From Ceriagrion tenellum (taxonomy: Eukaryota; Arthropoda; Insecta; Odonata; Coenagrionidae): a stretch of 64,000 nucleotides of DNA. Shown piece by piece: positions 52,251 to 64,000 of the stretch (within the stretch, counting starts at the first letter, position 1; every line of letters starts with the position of its first letter). The notes under the pieces were generated by a model. The model saw only the letters and a list, made by a program, of their open reading frames with translations. It was not told where the DNA came from and made no database searches. The DNA is taken from the NCBI GenBank assembly GCA_963169105.1, contig OY720639.1:120611117-120675116 (forward strand), read 5' to 3'. The translations under genes and the position numbers were made by a program.

Positions 52251-55200
52251 CCATTTTTTTTACGTTAACCCATCGGAACCCGACTCGGTTAAAGCAAACT
52301 AAAATAAATGTGTGTTTATTTTGCCGTAAGAACTTTGATCAATCCGCAAATTTCACATTAATGGGCTGGGTAGCTATTTTATCGTGGAGCTGAGTAATCA
52401 AGGAGATAATTTGTAGTAGTACACGACATTCTTGTGAAATGATCAATATATCGCCGAACGAGAAAGGGAAAACAGCTCTCTTTGACTTCCTTGTACAAGG
52501 AATTTCGAACCAACTATTCACTTGATGAATGAGCTTCTTAATTGCGGGTAATTGGAGAGGAGAAGGAGGCGATTTGTACGAGAGAATTTCGCAGAGCTCT
52601 TGAATAATAGCATCCCAAACATTTGTTCCCTGGAAGCGTTCAAAACTGCGAGCGTTGGTAAATCTACGGCGAGAACGCACGGGAAAGCACACACGCCAAT
52701 GAGAAAACGCCGCCAGACAGATGAATAACTCACATGCGCAACACGTGTGTGGTAACCTTAACTCACCCGAAGGCAGAGTAAACAACTCGCGTTTGTTCAA
52801 AATCCCACGGCAAAAAAAAAATGGTCACACCCGTTAAATTTGTTCAAAAGACTAATCGACAATGCTTTCCGATATTTGTGAAATCAAAATTCAGTGTTTA
52901 TTTTTCTCCGCAGAACTTCTGACCTCACCGCTATTTTAAGTGGCTTCAGAAGCAAATGTTTAGAAGTGACAAGAAATATGGTGGGGTACAAAATGGACTC
53001 TCATCTGAGGATGTAATACTTTTCCATGGGGAGGTGCTAATTTTTCGATATTCTTCTCTCAAAACGTATTTTGCTACATGAAATTATAGATTTACTGAGC
53101 TGTCTGAATTCCAAAAGCTCGCAGGTTATGGTTCTACAAAGATATGAAATTTAAATGTAAACTATAAAATGAAATCAATCACCAATTTGACAAGATGTTC
53201 CTAATTATTTTTGATTTTGATGAAAATTAGCTCTCTGTGGGCTAGCACCCACATGGTATGATGCTATATGTTTACTGAAATTAAGCCCATTGTGCAATAA
53301 TTACAAACTGATAGTATTTCGTTGTTAACTCTCTGGTCTCCCATTGACATGAGGAATTCGGTTCGAGGCAGACCCAATTTTAAGACTGAACAAAGGATGT
53401 CCATTTTCTTCCATGGCCTAAAAAGTTGTTAATTTGTTTGAATCATGATTCAGTGTTAGCGCCCACTGAAGAAGCATCTTTTACCCTAGGAGATAATCAT
53501 AATCAGTGTACTCACGATAGCAAGAAAAAAATCTCTGAAATGATCCCGTTGGAATCTCATGCATAGCTTACCTGTAAAGGAAACAAAAAACAAAATTAGA
53601 ATTATTAGGGTCAGAATACAAAAGCATGTATCTCAATTTTCTTTAAAAAATAGAGAAAAAATCATTTAGCAAGTTAAGACTTAAGTGAAAAAGTGAAATA
53701 TGTAATGCACCTTAGCACTTTTCTATTTGTTTGATAACATCACCCTGATTGCGATTATATTCGCTGCAATTATATTTTTTCATAAGATTGTTCAACAAAA
53801 TTTATTTTAAAAGTTGCCAAGGAAAAAAATTCATCAGCCAGAATTGGTATGAAAGATTTCAGAAAATTAACAGAGTCGAATACGCTAAGACACCGGATTT
53901 TGCATCACCTACATGTACAGGTTGCACTGGGTGAAAAATTAGGAAAAAATTCAGTTACAAAAAAAACAAAAACGAGAGGTTCAAAATTCAAATAATCGTT
54001 ATTCATTGAGACTAAAATACTTATTAATTAGAATTAAATTACCACGCCAAGATAATGGGAATAACTGAAAGTAGAAATTGTGGAAGATTTAAGAAGCGTA
54101 CAATACCTACCCAAGCTATAAACGTTTTGAGTTTTCTGAGAAAATATAAATTTGCAAGTATATTTTTTTAAATGTTTACGTTCGACATGGGTGACCATGA
54201 CAACCATAACTATGAAAACGGTAGCAGTTATCGAATCAAGCATTACAACAATTATCTACGCTCAAAAATCGACATTTATACGATCGGTTGCTGAAACGAC
54301 ACAATGTTGTTCAAATGAGCTACAGATTCTATAATTCCACACATTTATTCAATGTTTTTAGACGACGCCTTTAATAGATAGGTGAGTTTTATAACTGGTC
54401 TCACAACTCATTTTTCCAGATAGAGTGGAGTTTAATTCTCAATGAAGTTAAATAGGAGCCAAGGTAACGGGTGAAAAATTAACCGATAAAAGGCTTAAAC
54501 ATTTGATAAGAGGGTTATTTAATGAGGGGGGAAGATTTTATTTACTCTTGCTAGCTTCAGCATCATGAGCATGATTATTCTTGTACGAAAGGTTACCATA
54601 AAAAGTTTTATCCATCGGAAATAGAGCAGATCAGATGAGCAAAGCAATAAATATTTGAGGATAAGTTACGACGGGTCCGAATTAATCAATGAGGTCCTAA
54701 ATAATCTCACAGATATTGATCCTATAGCTGACGATTTGAGCGACCGGCCATCATTCGGCCAGTAACTTCGAGCAAACGAAATTTAAGAATTCTTGAAGGC
54801 TGAATATCAGGTACAATACGGCTTTTGAATTTCTGCTCCCAGTCGTAATCGACAATGGATTCGAAGCGCATGAGTCAGACGCTAATGCCGATCGTCCCCA
54901 GCCTACGCTGCATTCCATGTACGCCCGCTCCCCGAAAGGACTTTATGACTTAATGTTACGCTGGGTGGAGGTGCACGTGCATTATAGCGAGAAGGGCGTG
55001 CCTTCTAAGAACGGAAATGTTCACCTTCCAAGCAGCCGGCGTCGAATTCCGAGTTGAGTTTCTCTCATGCACCAGCGCAGGACGAACCGACAATACCAAG
55101 TCAACCAATCAGCGAAAGGCCAATAATGTTTAGTTAATAAACTCAGACGATCACAAAATTGATCTCAAACTTCGGAAAATACTTTTAGACAAAGGATATC

Positions 55201-56249
55201 TCACTCTTATTACGATGAAATTAGAATCCTTAATAAGAAAAATACTGAAAAACACTTGACCCTCCCAATTCAATTACAAACGTAGAATATTCCGAACAAA
55301 ACAAATGGAGCATTTCAAAAACTAAGGTGACTCAGTCATTCATTCGTTGAAAATGTGTGCTTGAACTATGTACCGTTTAAGTGTTTCTTTTGGGAGAACA
55401 TATTTTGTGGTCCAGTTGTTTAATTTCAGTCTGTGTTTCACCTTTAAGTCATGTATATTAGACGGTCCCGAATTCTCTAGCAGTACTATACTTCCTCTTT
55501 CATCTTAATTACAACCGGATTTTAAACAAAAAATTCACCATCTCATCATCCACCGTAGCAGTCGCACCATTAAAAAAGAAAACACAATCGCAAATTTGGT
55601 CTCCTTGGAGACCCTTTGAGTACGCATCAATTATTGAGGCCATGTTCAAATATTATATTGTTTTATAAGTTATTTGGTTTCGATTGGGGTGAAATTTCCC
55701 TCAGAATAATTATCAAGAAGTAGGCTAAAACATTAACACGCTGTAACGCACCAAGGACATTTTTAACGAACAGAAATTCAACGGATGACGCCTACATTAA
55801 TACCATTCTCAAGAAACGGTGGAACCTCATTAGTATTCCTCTGTGGTACCGTGAAAACATTTGCATGCATCCAGAAAAGTATAGGAAGTCTAATTTTTGA
55901 CGCCGGCCCAGGGGAATCTGCATATCTTAGTCACCACGCTCGGTGGAAATCAAGCCAAGCAGCCCGAGAACAAAGATCTTCGCTCCAGATCTTCGCCATT
56001 AAGTATTCCAAGAGCAGGAGTTGAACTTGGCGATGAGTTTGAGATGGCGGTGTGTGCAAACGACTCTTTGCTTCCACGAGTTCCGAAGCAGTCCAAGGCG
56101 TGATCGTGGAAAACTTTCTTTCCGATTAAGTCGTGAATTTAGTATGAGCGAAGTGCACCCGTGAATTCTGGTCTGGCCAGAACAGTATAGTTCGTATCGA
56201 GAATGGAGACAAACGAGAAAATTAGTGTTTAAAATTTAAGTGACCAATG
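52251..56249. other. Long stretch without recognised genes
   Basis: The 153-codon minus frame at 52339-52800 is among the longest unexplained frames, but no domain is recognised and composition is ordinary. CpG-richer patches lie at about 52660-52760 and 54890-55080. 53000-54700 is AT-rich. No TE homology is recognised. Confidence 0.35.
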
Positions 56250-56363
56250 ATATACGTTTTAGAATGAAACTTTTCAAAGTTTTTCTTTTTTCTTTTTTTT
56301 CTTTTTTTTTTTTTTTTTCTTTTTCTTTTCAAAGTTTTCAAAGTTTCATTCTAAAACATATAT
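56250..56363. repeat. Hairpin with polypyrimidine core
   Basis: ATATACGTTTTAGAATGAAA (from 56250) and its near-complement TTTCATTCTAAAACATATAT (to 56363) are arms of about 25 bp. The centre (56271-56338) is almost pure T with scattered C. One arm differs at a single base near the outer end. Confidence 0.6.
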
Positions 56364-57479
56364 TTGAAAAAAGTTTTCAAAATACTGTACGATGGAGCTT
56401 AGGATTCAAAACTACATAAAAATGTAAATCGTATGGCTCATTAATTTTTTACCTCTGTCACAAAAACTTAATCGAATACAAAGGCAACATTGATTAAATC
56501 GCACTGAATCGTTTCTGACAGTAATTCGCGACAAATCATGCCATTCCGCAGACTTGAAAGGTGAAAAGAAACAAAGGCTATAATTATCAATGTCGTTCCC
56601 GCTTTTTCAAATTATCGAATCGCTTGTGGTTAATTATTTAATGCCGCCACTTCTGAAAAAAGAAAAGGCAAGACAGAAACGAAATAAATCGAATTAGACG
56701 AATCGATAACGATTACAAGGTTCACCTATTACAGTTAGCGTTCATCATGTCATGGCCAAACGTCGTCGTAATTACTCATACGGACTGTCAAAATTAATGA
56801 GTGAAGCGCTTATCGATAATCCCTATAAACCGGAATATTTGAAATAACAGATAAAAGGTCCGAGATATCTCTTCACAAAAATTGAAAACGTTTAATAAAA
56901 TCACACAAGTCTCGAAGTAATTTGTCTTGCATGCTTGAGTGCAAAGAAAAAAAAGCATCATTCCTAGATGCCGGCATATGGTTAATTTTTCAATTAGGTG
57001 AACAATTTCTTGAGAACTAGCAGCTAGCGATATAATGTTAACAACTTTTTCTCATCAGCTTGCCTGTCACAGGGATTTATAGATAATGTTGCTGTGTTAT
57101 GTGGAAACTGCTACGTTTATACAAAACATTTGCATACTTTTTTGACTGAGATGTACTTTTTTTAATTTCAGAGAATTAATAACTAGTATATTCTCTTTAA
57201 TTGCCTATAATACTGATATAGTTCCTTGATACCGAGTCTGACAATATACTGCTCGCTTAGAGTCGAAAAAGTCGTGACGCCATGTCAGTAAAGCAAACAG
57301 ACACCAAGATATTCTGCATCAACCCATAACGATTCATTTGCATGAAATATACCTACCGAAGAAACTAAAATGCCAGAGGAATTCGATACCCCTCGAAATT
57401 AGCCAGCAATAATTACGCCACGTTTCGATCTTCCTTTCCAAACCGCCATTCGATAAATCGACCAACTCCTCATCAGCCC
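56364..57479. other. No recognised feature
   Basis: AT-rich sequence with no recognised frame or repeat. Confidence 0.45.
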
Positions 57480-57850
57480 AACCATTGTTGCTTCGGTTCA
57501 ATAATGCATGCCTCGCGATTCGAACGAGGCGTGATTCGCACGAGTTGCGCAATTTCCCTCCGTCGAGGGCGTTGGGGTGGGCGTCGTGAGAGAATGAATC
57601 GGCGACGCACCCCTCTACCCGGCGGACCGCGAAACGATGAAAACGCATCGATTGTCACCAACGCCTGTCCCCCGCGGCAGCACCAGAAAAAAATTGACGA
57701 GCGAGGTTGACGCCCACGTGTCGGTGGCAATCTTTTCGCCATATTTTTACGCCAAGGAACAATCAATTTCTGGATCTCCCTCGCCGCGCGAGCGAACGAT
57801 CACACTAAGCCTATGGTTCGCCATGAAAGTAAGAACATGGCGTGAGAATA
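57480..57850. other. CpG-rich island
   Basis: CG dinucleotides are frequent and frames are open on both strands (57504-57710 plus; 57473-57766 minus), none recognised. It could be regulatory or exonic, but there is no decisive signal. Confidence 0.3.
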
Positions 57851-58744
57851 AAGGACTTTAAGTTAGAAAATCACGATTGTTCATCACGTCGCATGTCACC
57901 TAGTTTGACTAAAATGAAAACTCTTTTGTTGCTTAGGTTAGCCAATGACGGATCCCCTGCAATACAACGCAGGTGGTCTTTTATTTCTCTAATCTATGGG
58001 CTTATTTTTATCTATGGTTTGGATTTCATTCCGTTTTAGCTATTTTTGCTATTTAAACATTCTGAGGGTCATTGCTAGATCACCGAGACAACTACTGCAG
58101 GCGAAAATAACAACCTCATCGCATGGTTTTGTCGAATCAATGTTTTTGAATGTTCACATCCTGTCCGCAAGTGATAATTATTGCTTAATAAATATTCAAC
58201 CGTGGTGTATCACGTGACAATTATCACAGCCTTCCGAGGCAGTACCAGGGCCCAACTCTATCAAGTTCTTATATAATATCCTTACGTCACGTTTCCACAT
58301 CAAATGTAAACCGGCTCTTAAAACGGAATAACGATCGACGTTTCCTAACGAAATACCGCGACGGGAAATGAAGGTGGCGTTCGTGAAGCTAGGTGATTGT
58401 GAAGCAATAGAACACATTATTACAATGGCTGGACTTAAATGCCACTTTTAACGACAAAGAGCAAAATTTATCGAATGTTTACGTCACTTCAAATTAACAG
58501 CACCGAGCAGAGGAGAGCTTTTTTTACAATGTTTACAAAATTTCTTTTCCAAATTGTCCGTCTTACTCTTGAAATTTACAACGAACCTCTGTTAATTACA
58601 CATATGCCAGTATTTTTGTGGGTTAAAAAACATTTAATTGGTGATATGATAAAAGAACTAAGCCTAACTAAACTAATATGAACTAAACGTAATCGATCAA
58701 GTTCTCCAATAATACTACATGAAAATAAGTAAGACGAAGACTAA
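57851..58744. other. No recognised feature
   Basis: Frames of 60-80 codons are AT-biased and unrecognised. Confidence 0.45.
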
Positions 58745-59105
58745 AATACTAGCATGCGGAAAACAGGATGTGAAAACATCCATGTGGAGCGTGGCACTCT
58801 AAGGATCGGAAGCATGGATAATTGGAAAAACTGATCAGAACGGACTAGAAGCCTTTGGAAACTGGTGCTGGAGGAGGAGGACGAAGATAAAGTGGAGGGC
58901 AAAAATAAGAAATGATGAAGTGTACAGAAAAGTAGCAGAGGAAAGGAGGAAAACCATACAGAAATGAAGAACCAGATGGATTGGACACACCCTGGGGCAT
59001 AATGGGTTAGTGATGAACATATTGAAGGCAAAAGAGAGGGAAAAGTCCCCAGAGGAAGACATAGGAATAAGTTCATTGAGCAGATGAAGAGGAAAGTACA
59101 GTGGC
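58745..59105 (+). mobile_element. LINE-D, third C-terminal fragment
   Basis: In switching plus phases it encodes a GSEAWIIGKTD-like block, FGNWCWRRRTKIKWR, RNDEVYRKVAEE, RTRWIGHTLGHNGLVMNIL, then RGRHRNKFIEQMKRKVQW. It aligns in order with 33975-34440 and 25322-25800. It is truncated and frameshifted. The minus frames at 58741-59076 are antisense. Confidence 0.65.
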
Positions 59106-59937
59106 GGAAAAAATTAACGCAAAACTCATTGGCGTCTGAATGCGGCGTACACGGGAACTAATTGAAATCGCTTTTCCTTCGACAACTTGACAACAATGAG
59201 ACAGCATATGGAAACCGGGAATATTCAAACTCTCTATGAATGGATATCGATTTTACGCGTCAAGTAAATAGTCATACTAATAAGGTTTACGTTCGCGAGA
59301 TCGTCTAGGAGTTATAAACGTGATGAGCTTGCTTCAACCCGCACTCAATCGAGGTTTCGAAGTCGTAGTTGATTATGTAGAGATGCTTACCATATTTTTT
59401 AGAGCTTTGGACCGTTTAAAAAGATTTTCTTGATTGAAACTTAAGAAACAATACGATGAAAGCATAATTTGTTGGGACATAAAAAATTTTTATTCTCCAG
59501 ATCAAATTCACTTACTATAAAACGTATTTCCGCGTGTAGGGAATAGCTGTGGATGAACATCGTTTTAATAGGCCTCAAACTACTTCCGAGAAATATGATG
59601 CATTGCAATTAACATTTTGGCGAAATATCATGTGAATTTCAAGTTAAAGTATGGGAAATCTGGTTGAATAGAATGGTTTCCACGTAGAGAAAATTTTTCT
59701 TTAAAAGTATTTCCAATACCTTAAAACCCTACGTAAGTTTCCGCCCTCGTGCATACAGGCCGTCTCAAACACTTAAATTTCTAAATTCCTCCTAACGTAA
59801 TATTATTTAATGTTTGAAAACTACTTTCAAAAATCCAGAACATTTTATTTGGTCCAGTTTTTAAAGGAAGCATTAGAATTCCCTATTTTCGTTTTGTAGT
59901 AAGAACCACTGGACGCGGTTTCCTCTTGATCGATGAA
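59106..59937. other. No recognised feature
   Basis: AT-rich sequence with no gene or repeat partner seen. Confidence 0.45.
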
Positions 59938-60300
59938 GTAGCCTAGAGGGAGAGCGTTCGTCTGCGGCCAAGAATGACTGGGGTTCAAATCCTGGCGTGG
60001 CCTCTTTTAGTGCCTTTATAATTAATCTACGTGATGTGACTTTATTGCAGCCAAAACTTCGCAGAAATCCGCGGAAGGCTCAGGGAATGGACATTGACCT
60101 CAACCATGAGTGTGTGAGTTTTACACATATTCGGGCTTCGTAAAAGAATCAGAGCGGTCTCCTTGGTCGTCGAATGAGATGTTTACTTCCCATTCTCGGG
60201 TACTCGGCCCCATTTGATTTCTACGTCCTACCGGTCGTATGACGCTCATATCCACTCATTCGCCAATTCATCACTCAATGAAAAGCTATTCATGACGGAG
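59938..60300 (+). repeat. tRNA-derived SINE-like element, third type (SINE3)
   Basis: GTAGCCTAGAGGGAGAGCG (59938-59956) gives a box A and GGTTCAAATCC (59982-59992) a perfect box B at tRNA spacing. GGCGTGGCCTC follows, which could close an acceptor-like stem poorly. A body extends for up to about 300 nt, but only the head is certain because there is no second copy in the window. The right limit is a guess. Confidence 0.5.
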
Positions 60301-63300
60301 GGTCCGGAGGAGGGAGGGACCGGATCTCTGATTGTGTCAGTTACTCGATTTAGTGAACTTACCTAATGCTACATTCACCTTTAAATTACTTTGAAATGAT
60401 TTAGTAAAGAGGGCAAGTCTTTTTATTAGGAATTAGAGTTTGGTTCTATCTGCCGAATTTGTAAATACCGATTACTTATCTGAGTCAGAGACCAACAAGG
60501 GTGGAATTTTCTTCAAAATATCTTTAAAACGGTATTTGAAGCTTTCCCCGCATTGTTTTCTAGGTTTCCTATGAGCAATACATTAGCCGTGTAGTTCAAG
60601 AGTTCAACTTATAGGATGGAGGATAATACTTAAAGGATAAGGTAAATTAATGAATCACTTAAATACCTTTTGACATATTCGCAGTGAAAAATCTTTGGCT
60701 AAAATAACGCAGTTAAATTTTACGAGAAGCATTTTTATACCCATGCGTAAGTAATACTCCGACAAAAATGCATCGTGTATCTTCCCCTGTGAAAATGATA
60801 AAATACTAAAAATCATCTTTTTCATGTAGCGAAGAAACAGTGATTAGATATTTTCCCTATGCTCATTTGTATACTCCTCATAAATCCGCAGACTAGTCAA
60901 TGGAGTGCAAATTAGGAATGTGCACCATCAAAGATTATACGATTGCTACGTTCCTAAAGAATCTATTCCTCTTCAAATGTGTCGTAATATTATTGCTTCA
61001 ATGGAAGTTAAAGTTGTGAGTGCCCCCACATGAAGATATTAACAGACTTTTTACAGGGTCATAAATTTCATCTCTTAGTGGTAATGTATTTTAACGGATG
61101 TTGAAAACGCACACTATAATGCTTTATTTAGAACGAGTGGAAAAGGTTAAAATGTATGCGTAATTCTCTCAATTTGAGTTATGTGTGCACATGATCACAG
61201 CAATTGATCATAGAGAAATATGATGGTATTTACATAAAGAATGTGGATGTTAATTAGCCTTGTAATCAATCCATCCCCCTCCATTCTCGATTTCCTGACC
61301 AAGTCTCTGTTACATGGAGTTGTCCACATTTTGGTATCATCTTACTGGGTTCAATTCCCATTCTTCCTCCACGATTTTCCTCATTGCATCTTAATTGCAT
61401 CTTAGTTTCGTTTGAGGGGGTCGAAAAACGTTTGTCTCTTGCATTTTTCTCATAATGAACGCTGCGTTCCGTGCAGTCCGCTCCATCTATGTTACATGAT
61501 TTGTTTTGAACCATCTCCTAGAATTTTGACATTTGTGAACTCGTAAGTATTTCTATTTGCGGGCGAAAAATGAATATTGATATACATTTGATTGAACATA
61601 GCTCTTATTATAGCGGTCATGAATTTAATGAATTTCGTTTGATAGTAGTAAGAATTAGGTTTCTTTTACTATTAAACACCAAATAAAAGTTCAGAGGATG
61701 AAAGTCGAAGGCGCAACACCTCTTCGGGTAATTTTTTGACAGATATTTTTGCCTTTTACAAACCTACTATCCGATTCCTCCGCCTGGGAGAAAACTCAGG
61801 CATACTTAAAGGCTAATAAGATCTTTTTTTCCTCCAATAATTTTGAGAGGCCGCTAAAAATTTGAACAATATCTTGGCTTGCGCTGTCCGCTCTGCTTTT
61901 TTGTCTATCGACGCTCGTCTCAATGAAGTAGTCATCAGTAAACCTTGGCCAAGTTCCGGGTGGAGATGTTCGGGGTGGTTTGTTGTTGTGAGTAACGCAC
62001 AGGTTTCAAATACTTGCTGCACCAGAAAGAAAAGGTTCGTCGCGCTTCGAAAAAATCGGAAGCCCCCGTCGAATACTTTTAAGGGCGTAAGAGAAGTCAA
62101 ATACCACTTCTTTCCTGTGAGTTAAACGCCTGGCGTCCGAAACATCATCTATGGCAGAAAAGGTATCGCCCGCAACACAATGGGAAAGTAAGCTCTCATT
62201 AAAGGCATACTATTTCCCAAATCAATATAATGCGCCCTTCATACATTCCGATTTTGAATGGATTAGTATTGGTGGAGCTTTATATCGACACGGGGACACC
62301 TCTAGGGATCCTCAAGAGTCCTCCAAGATTGCTCGCTGCTTTAACTCAGACTTAAAGTAGCTGACATCTAAACCCATGCATGATGAGAACTAATGGCGTT
62401 TGATTGGAATGGTCTGGGCTGATGAGGTGAAATCTGAGAACTACTTCTTTCTGTTTGTATTCCCGGGAGAGTAGTATGCTTTTTCCTATCCTTTAGTTAT
62501 TTTAAACGTTCGTAGACAATACCACCACTCATTTTAAAAGTAACTTAGTTCACAGTAACGCATACGGACGCAAATAAATTCACCGAAAGGATACGAAACA
62601 TCATCATAAATTCGCCTTGACATAAGAAAGCTCAGTAGTTGTTACTGGGTTGCAAACCTGAATCACAATCATGGTTCTTCATAATAACATTGTTCGAGTA
62701 CACTCATGATTTCGAAAACGTGATCGTCATCAAGAAAAATCGGGTGCTACATAGCAGTGGAGTGCGCTCCCAGGACTTTGAGCATTTCCCTACCAATGCG
62801 GCCTGCCTTTTGGATGACGATAACGACCATAAGAAGAAAAGAACCCTGATCCCACCCCTGGTCGAGACATTTTTGAGTATTTCATTCAATTTCTGGTCAA
62901 GTAAAATTATTTTTATTCGTCAAATTTTATCTCTTTTGTATTTAAAAATTTCATATTATCAGCCAGTCATTGTAGCTACACATTACATTCATTCATATCG
63001 CCAATATGAGGAAATGTATATAAAAACTCATTTGCGTTCATTAAAAATCGAACACGGACCACTCTTTAGCTAGCCAAATACATCTGATAGCTACAACATT
63101 AACTTTACCTATTTATTTATTTCATTAATGATATTCTACTCCAAACTGAAGTCTTTTAAAAGGCTTTTTGTTAATTTCATATGTGCGGCGAATTTATAGC
63201 TAAGCATATAAGATATTATGCAATCATCCATACGTTATCCATAACTACACCTAATTTGGGTTGACTCTTCTGAATGTTTATTCGTATATCCTGCATTTAC

Positions 63301-64000
63301 TAGATAAAGCTTAACAGTGGACAGCTCGTCACCAAGCTTCCTGTGATAAGATGAAAGAAATATCGGGAAAATGTGCCTAGATTATTCGGTATCGATGCAA
63401 GAATATTTATTGTTATTTCGTGAAATTATATACATTTACTTGTGTTTTCATAGTTTAATCACATTCTGACGAACTAAAGACGGATTTGTATTGGGTCAAG
63501 AACGATTCACTAAAAATATCCGTTAAAGGAACTTCGTCAATCTACAAATGGAAAATCGTGAAAAATTACATCACGTAGACTATAATTATTTTAATCTAAT
63601 CTTTTTTGTATTGACATTTGGTGCGGATTAATCTCGATTTATATCATTTCGATGAAACAGACGCAGTACGCGTCATTCAAAAAGATCATCGGAAAGTAGA
63701 CTACAATAAATATCCCTTGGTGGTAGAAGATGAAGATTTTAGCATATAGTGTACTGAATTGTGTGGGATATGGAATATTTATTATAATCTGTCTTTCTGT
63801 ATAAATGATATCATTCGACGTAAGAACCATGCTGAAACAAACAGCGATGCACCGCGACTGAATGTGCGAATAATATAAGACGAAAGCTCAAAAATAAGGC
63901 GATTGATGACGAAGTTCTAGGCTTCGACAAATGTGAGCTCCATTGCGGATTTCAAATATTTGCGGTAGACGATGTTTTCCTCAGTGTTGCCAGTCTTTGG
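60301..64000. other. Terminal stretch, nothing recognised
   Basis: Frames of 60-144 codons (for example 62639-63073 plus, 62151-62360 plus) have no recognisable domain, and no splice structure links them. No TE homology or RNA gene is seen. Confidence 0.4.

Noticed and set aside
62639..63073. 144-codon plus frame as a host exon
   Set aside because: No recognisable domain, AT-rich second half, no splice signals that link it to another frame.
1..64000. CRISPR array, bacterial operon, phage or toxin-antitoxin system
   Set aside because: No regularly spaced direct repeats, no Shine-Dalgarno-led gene clusters and no prokaryotic gene density. All recognised coding content is eukaryotic transposable-element sequence.

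Overview
This window looks like intergenic or intronic DNA from a large, repeat-rich animal genome. An arthropod, probably an insect, is the best guess. The evidence is AT-rich sequence broken by short CpG-rich islands, many decayed non-LTR retrotransposons, tRNA-derived SINEs, a mariner element, TTAA-flanked MITEs and Penelope-type inverted repeats with hammerhead ribozyme motifs. The species cannot be named from the sequence. There are no prokaryotic operons, no CRISPR array and no rRNA, and no host protein-coding exon could be supported. Every reading frame with recognisable content belongs to a transposable element.

Layout. 0-7 kb: a Penelope-like inverted repeat with two hammerhead-like motifs and a 13-bp target duplication (547-1099), a 0.94-kb TIR element (1747-2682), two smaller ribozyme-like inverted repeats (3639-3820, 6126-6288), a tRNA-like relic near 4.3 kb and an intact SINE insertion (6851-7158). 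7.7-18.3 kb: TTAA MITEs called T, 3' ends of a LINE called LINE-A, a LINE-B copy nested in LINE-A, a fold-back tRNA-like insertion, and a Ty3/gypsy RNase H slice caught between two inverted T elements. 20-30 kb: a second TIR element with a clean 8-bp TSD, a LINE-D fragment, the best LINE-A-type reading frame (26293-26886), a LINE-C copy and a second SINE. 30-40 kb: a promoter-like CpG region, a jockey-type LINE-E, LINE-D and LINE-A pieces, LINE-C copy 2, and a mariner with intact termini but dead transposase (38965-40250) inserted in LINE-A. 40-64 kb: sparse sequence with a third SINE type, a 0.7-kb Penelope-like inverted repeat carrying a LINE-A insertion (48843-49546), the cleanest T element (50859-51419), a poly-T hairpin and a tRNA-headed SINE.

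The elements do not form a pathway; they record layers of insertion. Target duplications show LINE-B and mariner entering older LINE-A copies, a tRNA-like element entering LINE-A, and LINE-A lying inside a Penelope repeat. The signals most worth following are RNA-level: several families of hammerhead-like motifs, and a conserved double hairpin at the 3' end of LINE-A whose stems differ by compensatory changes between subfamilies.
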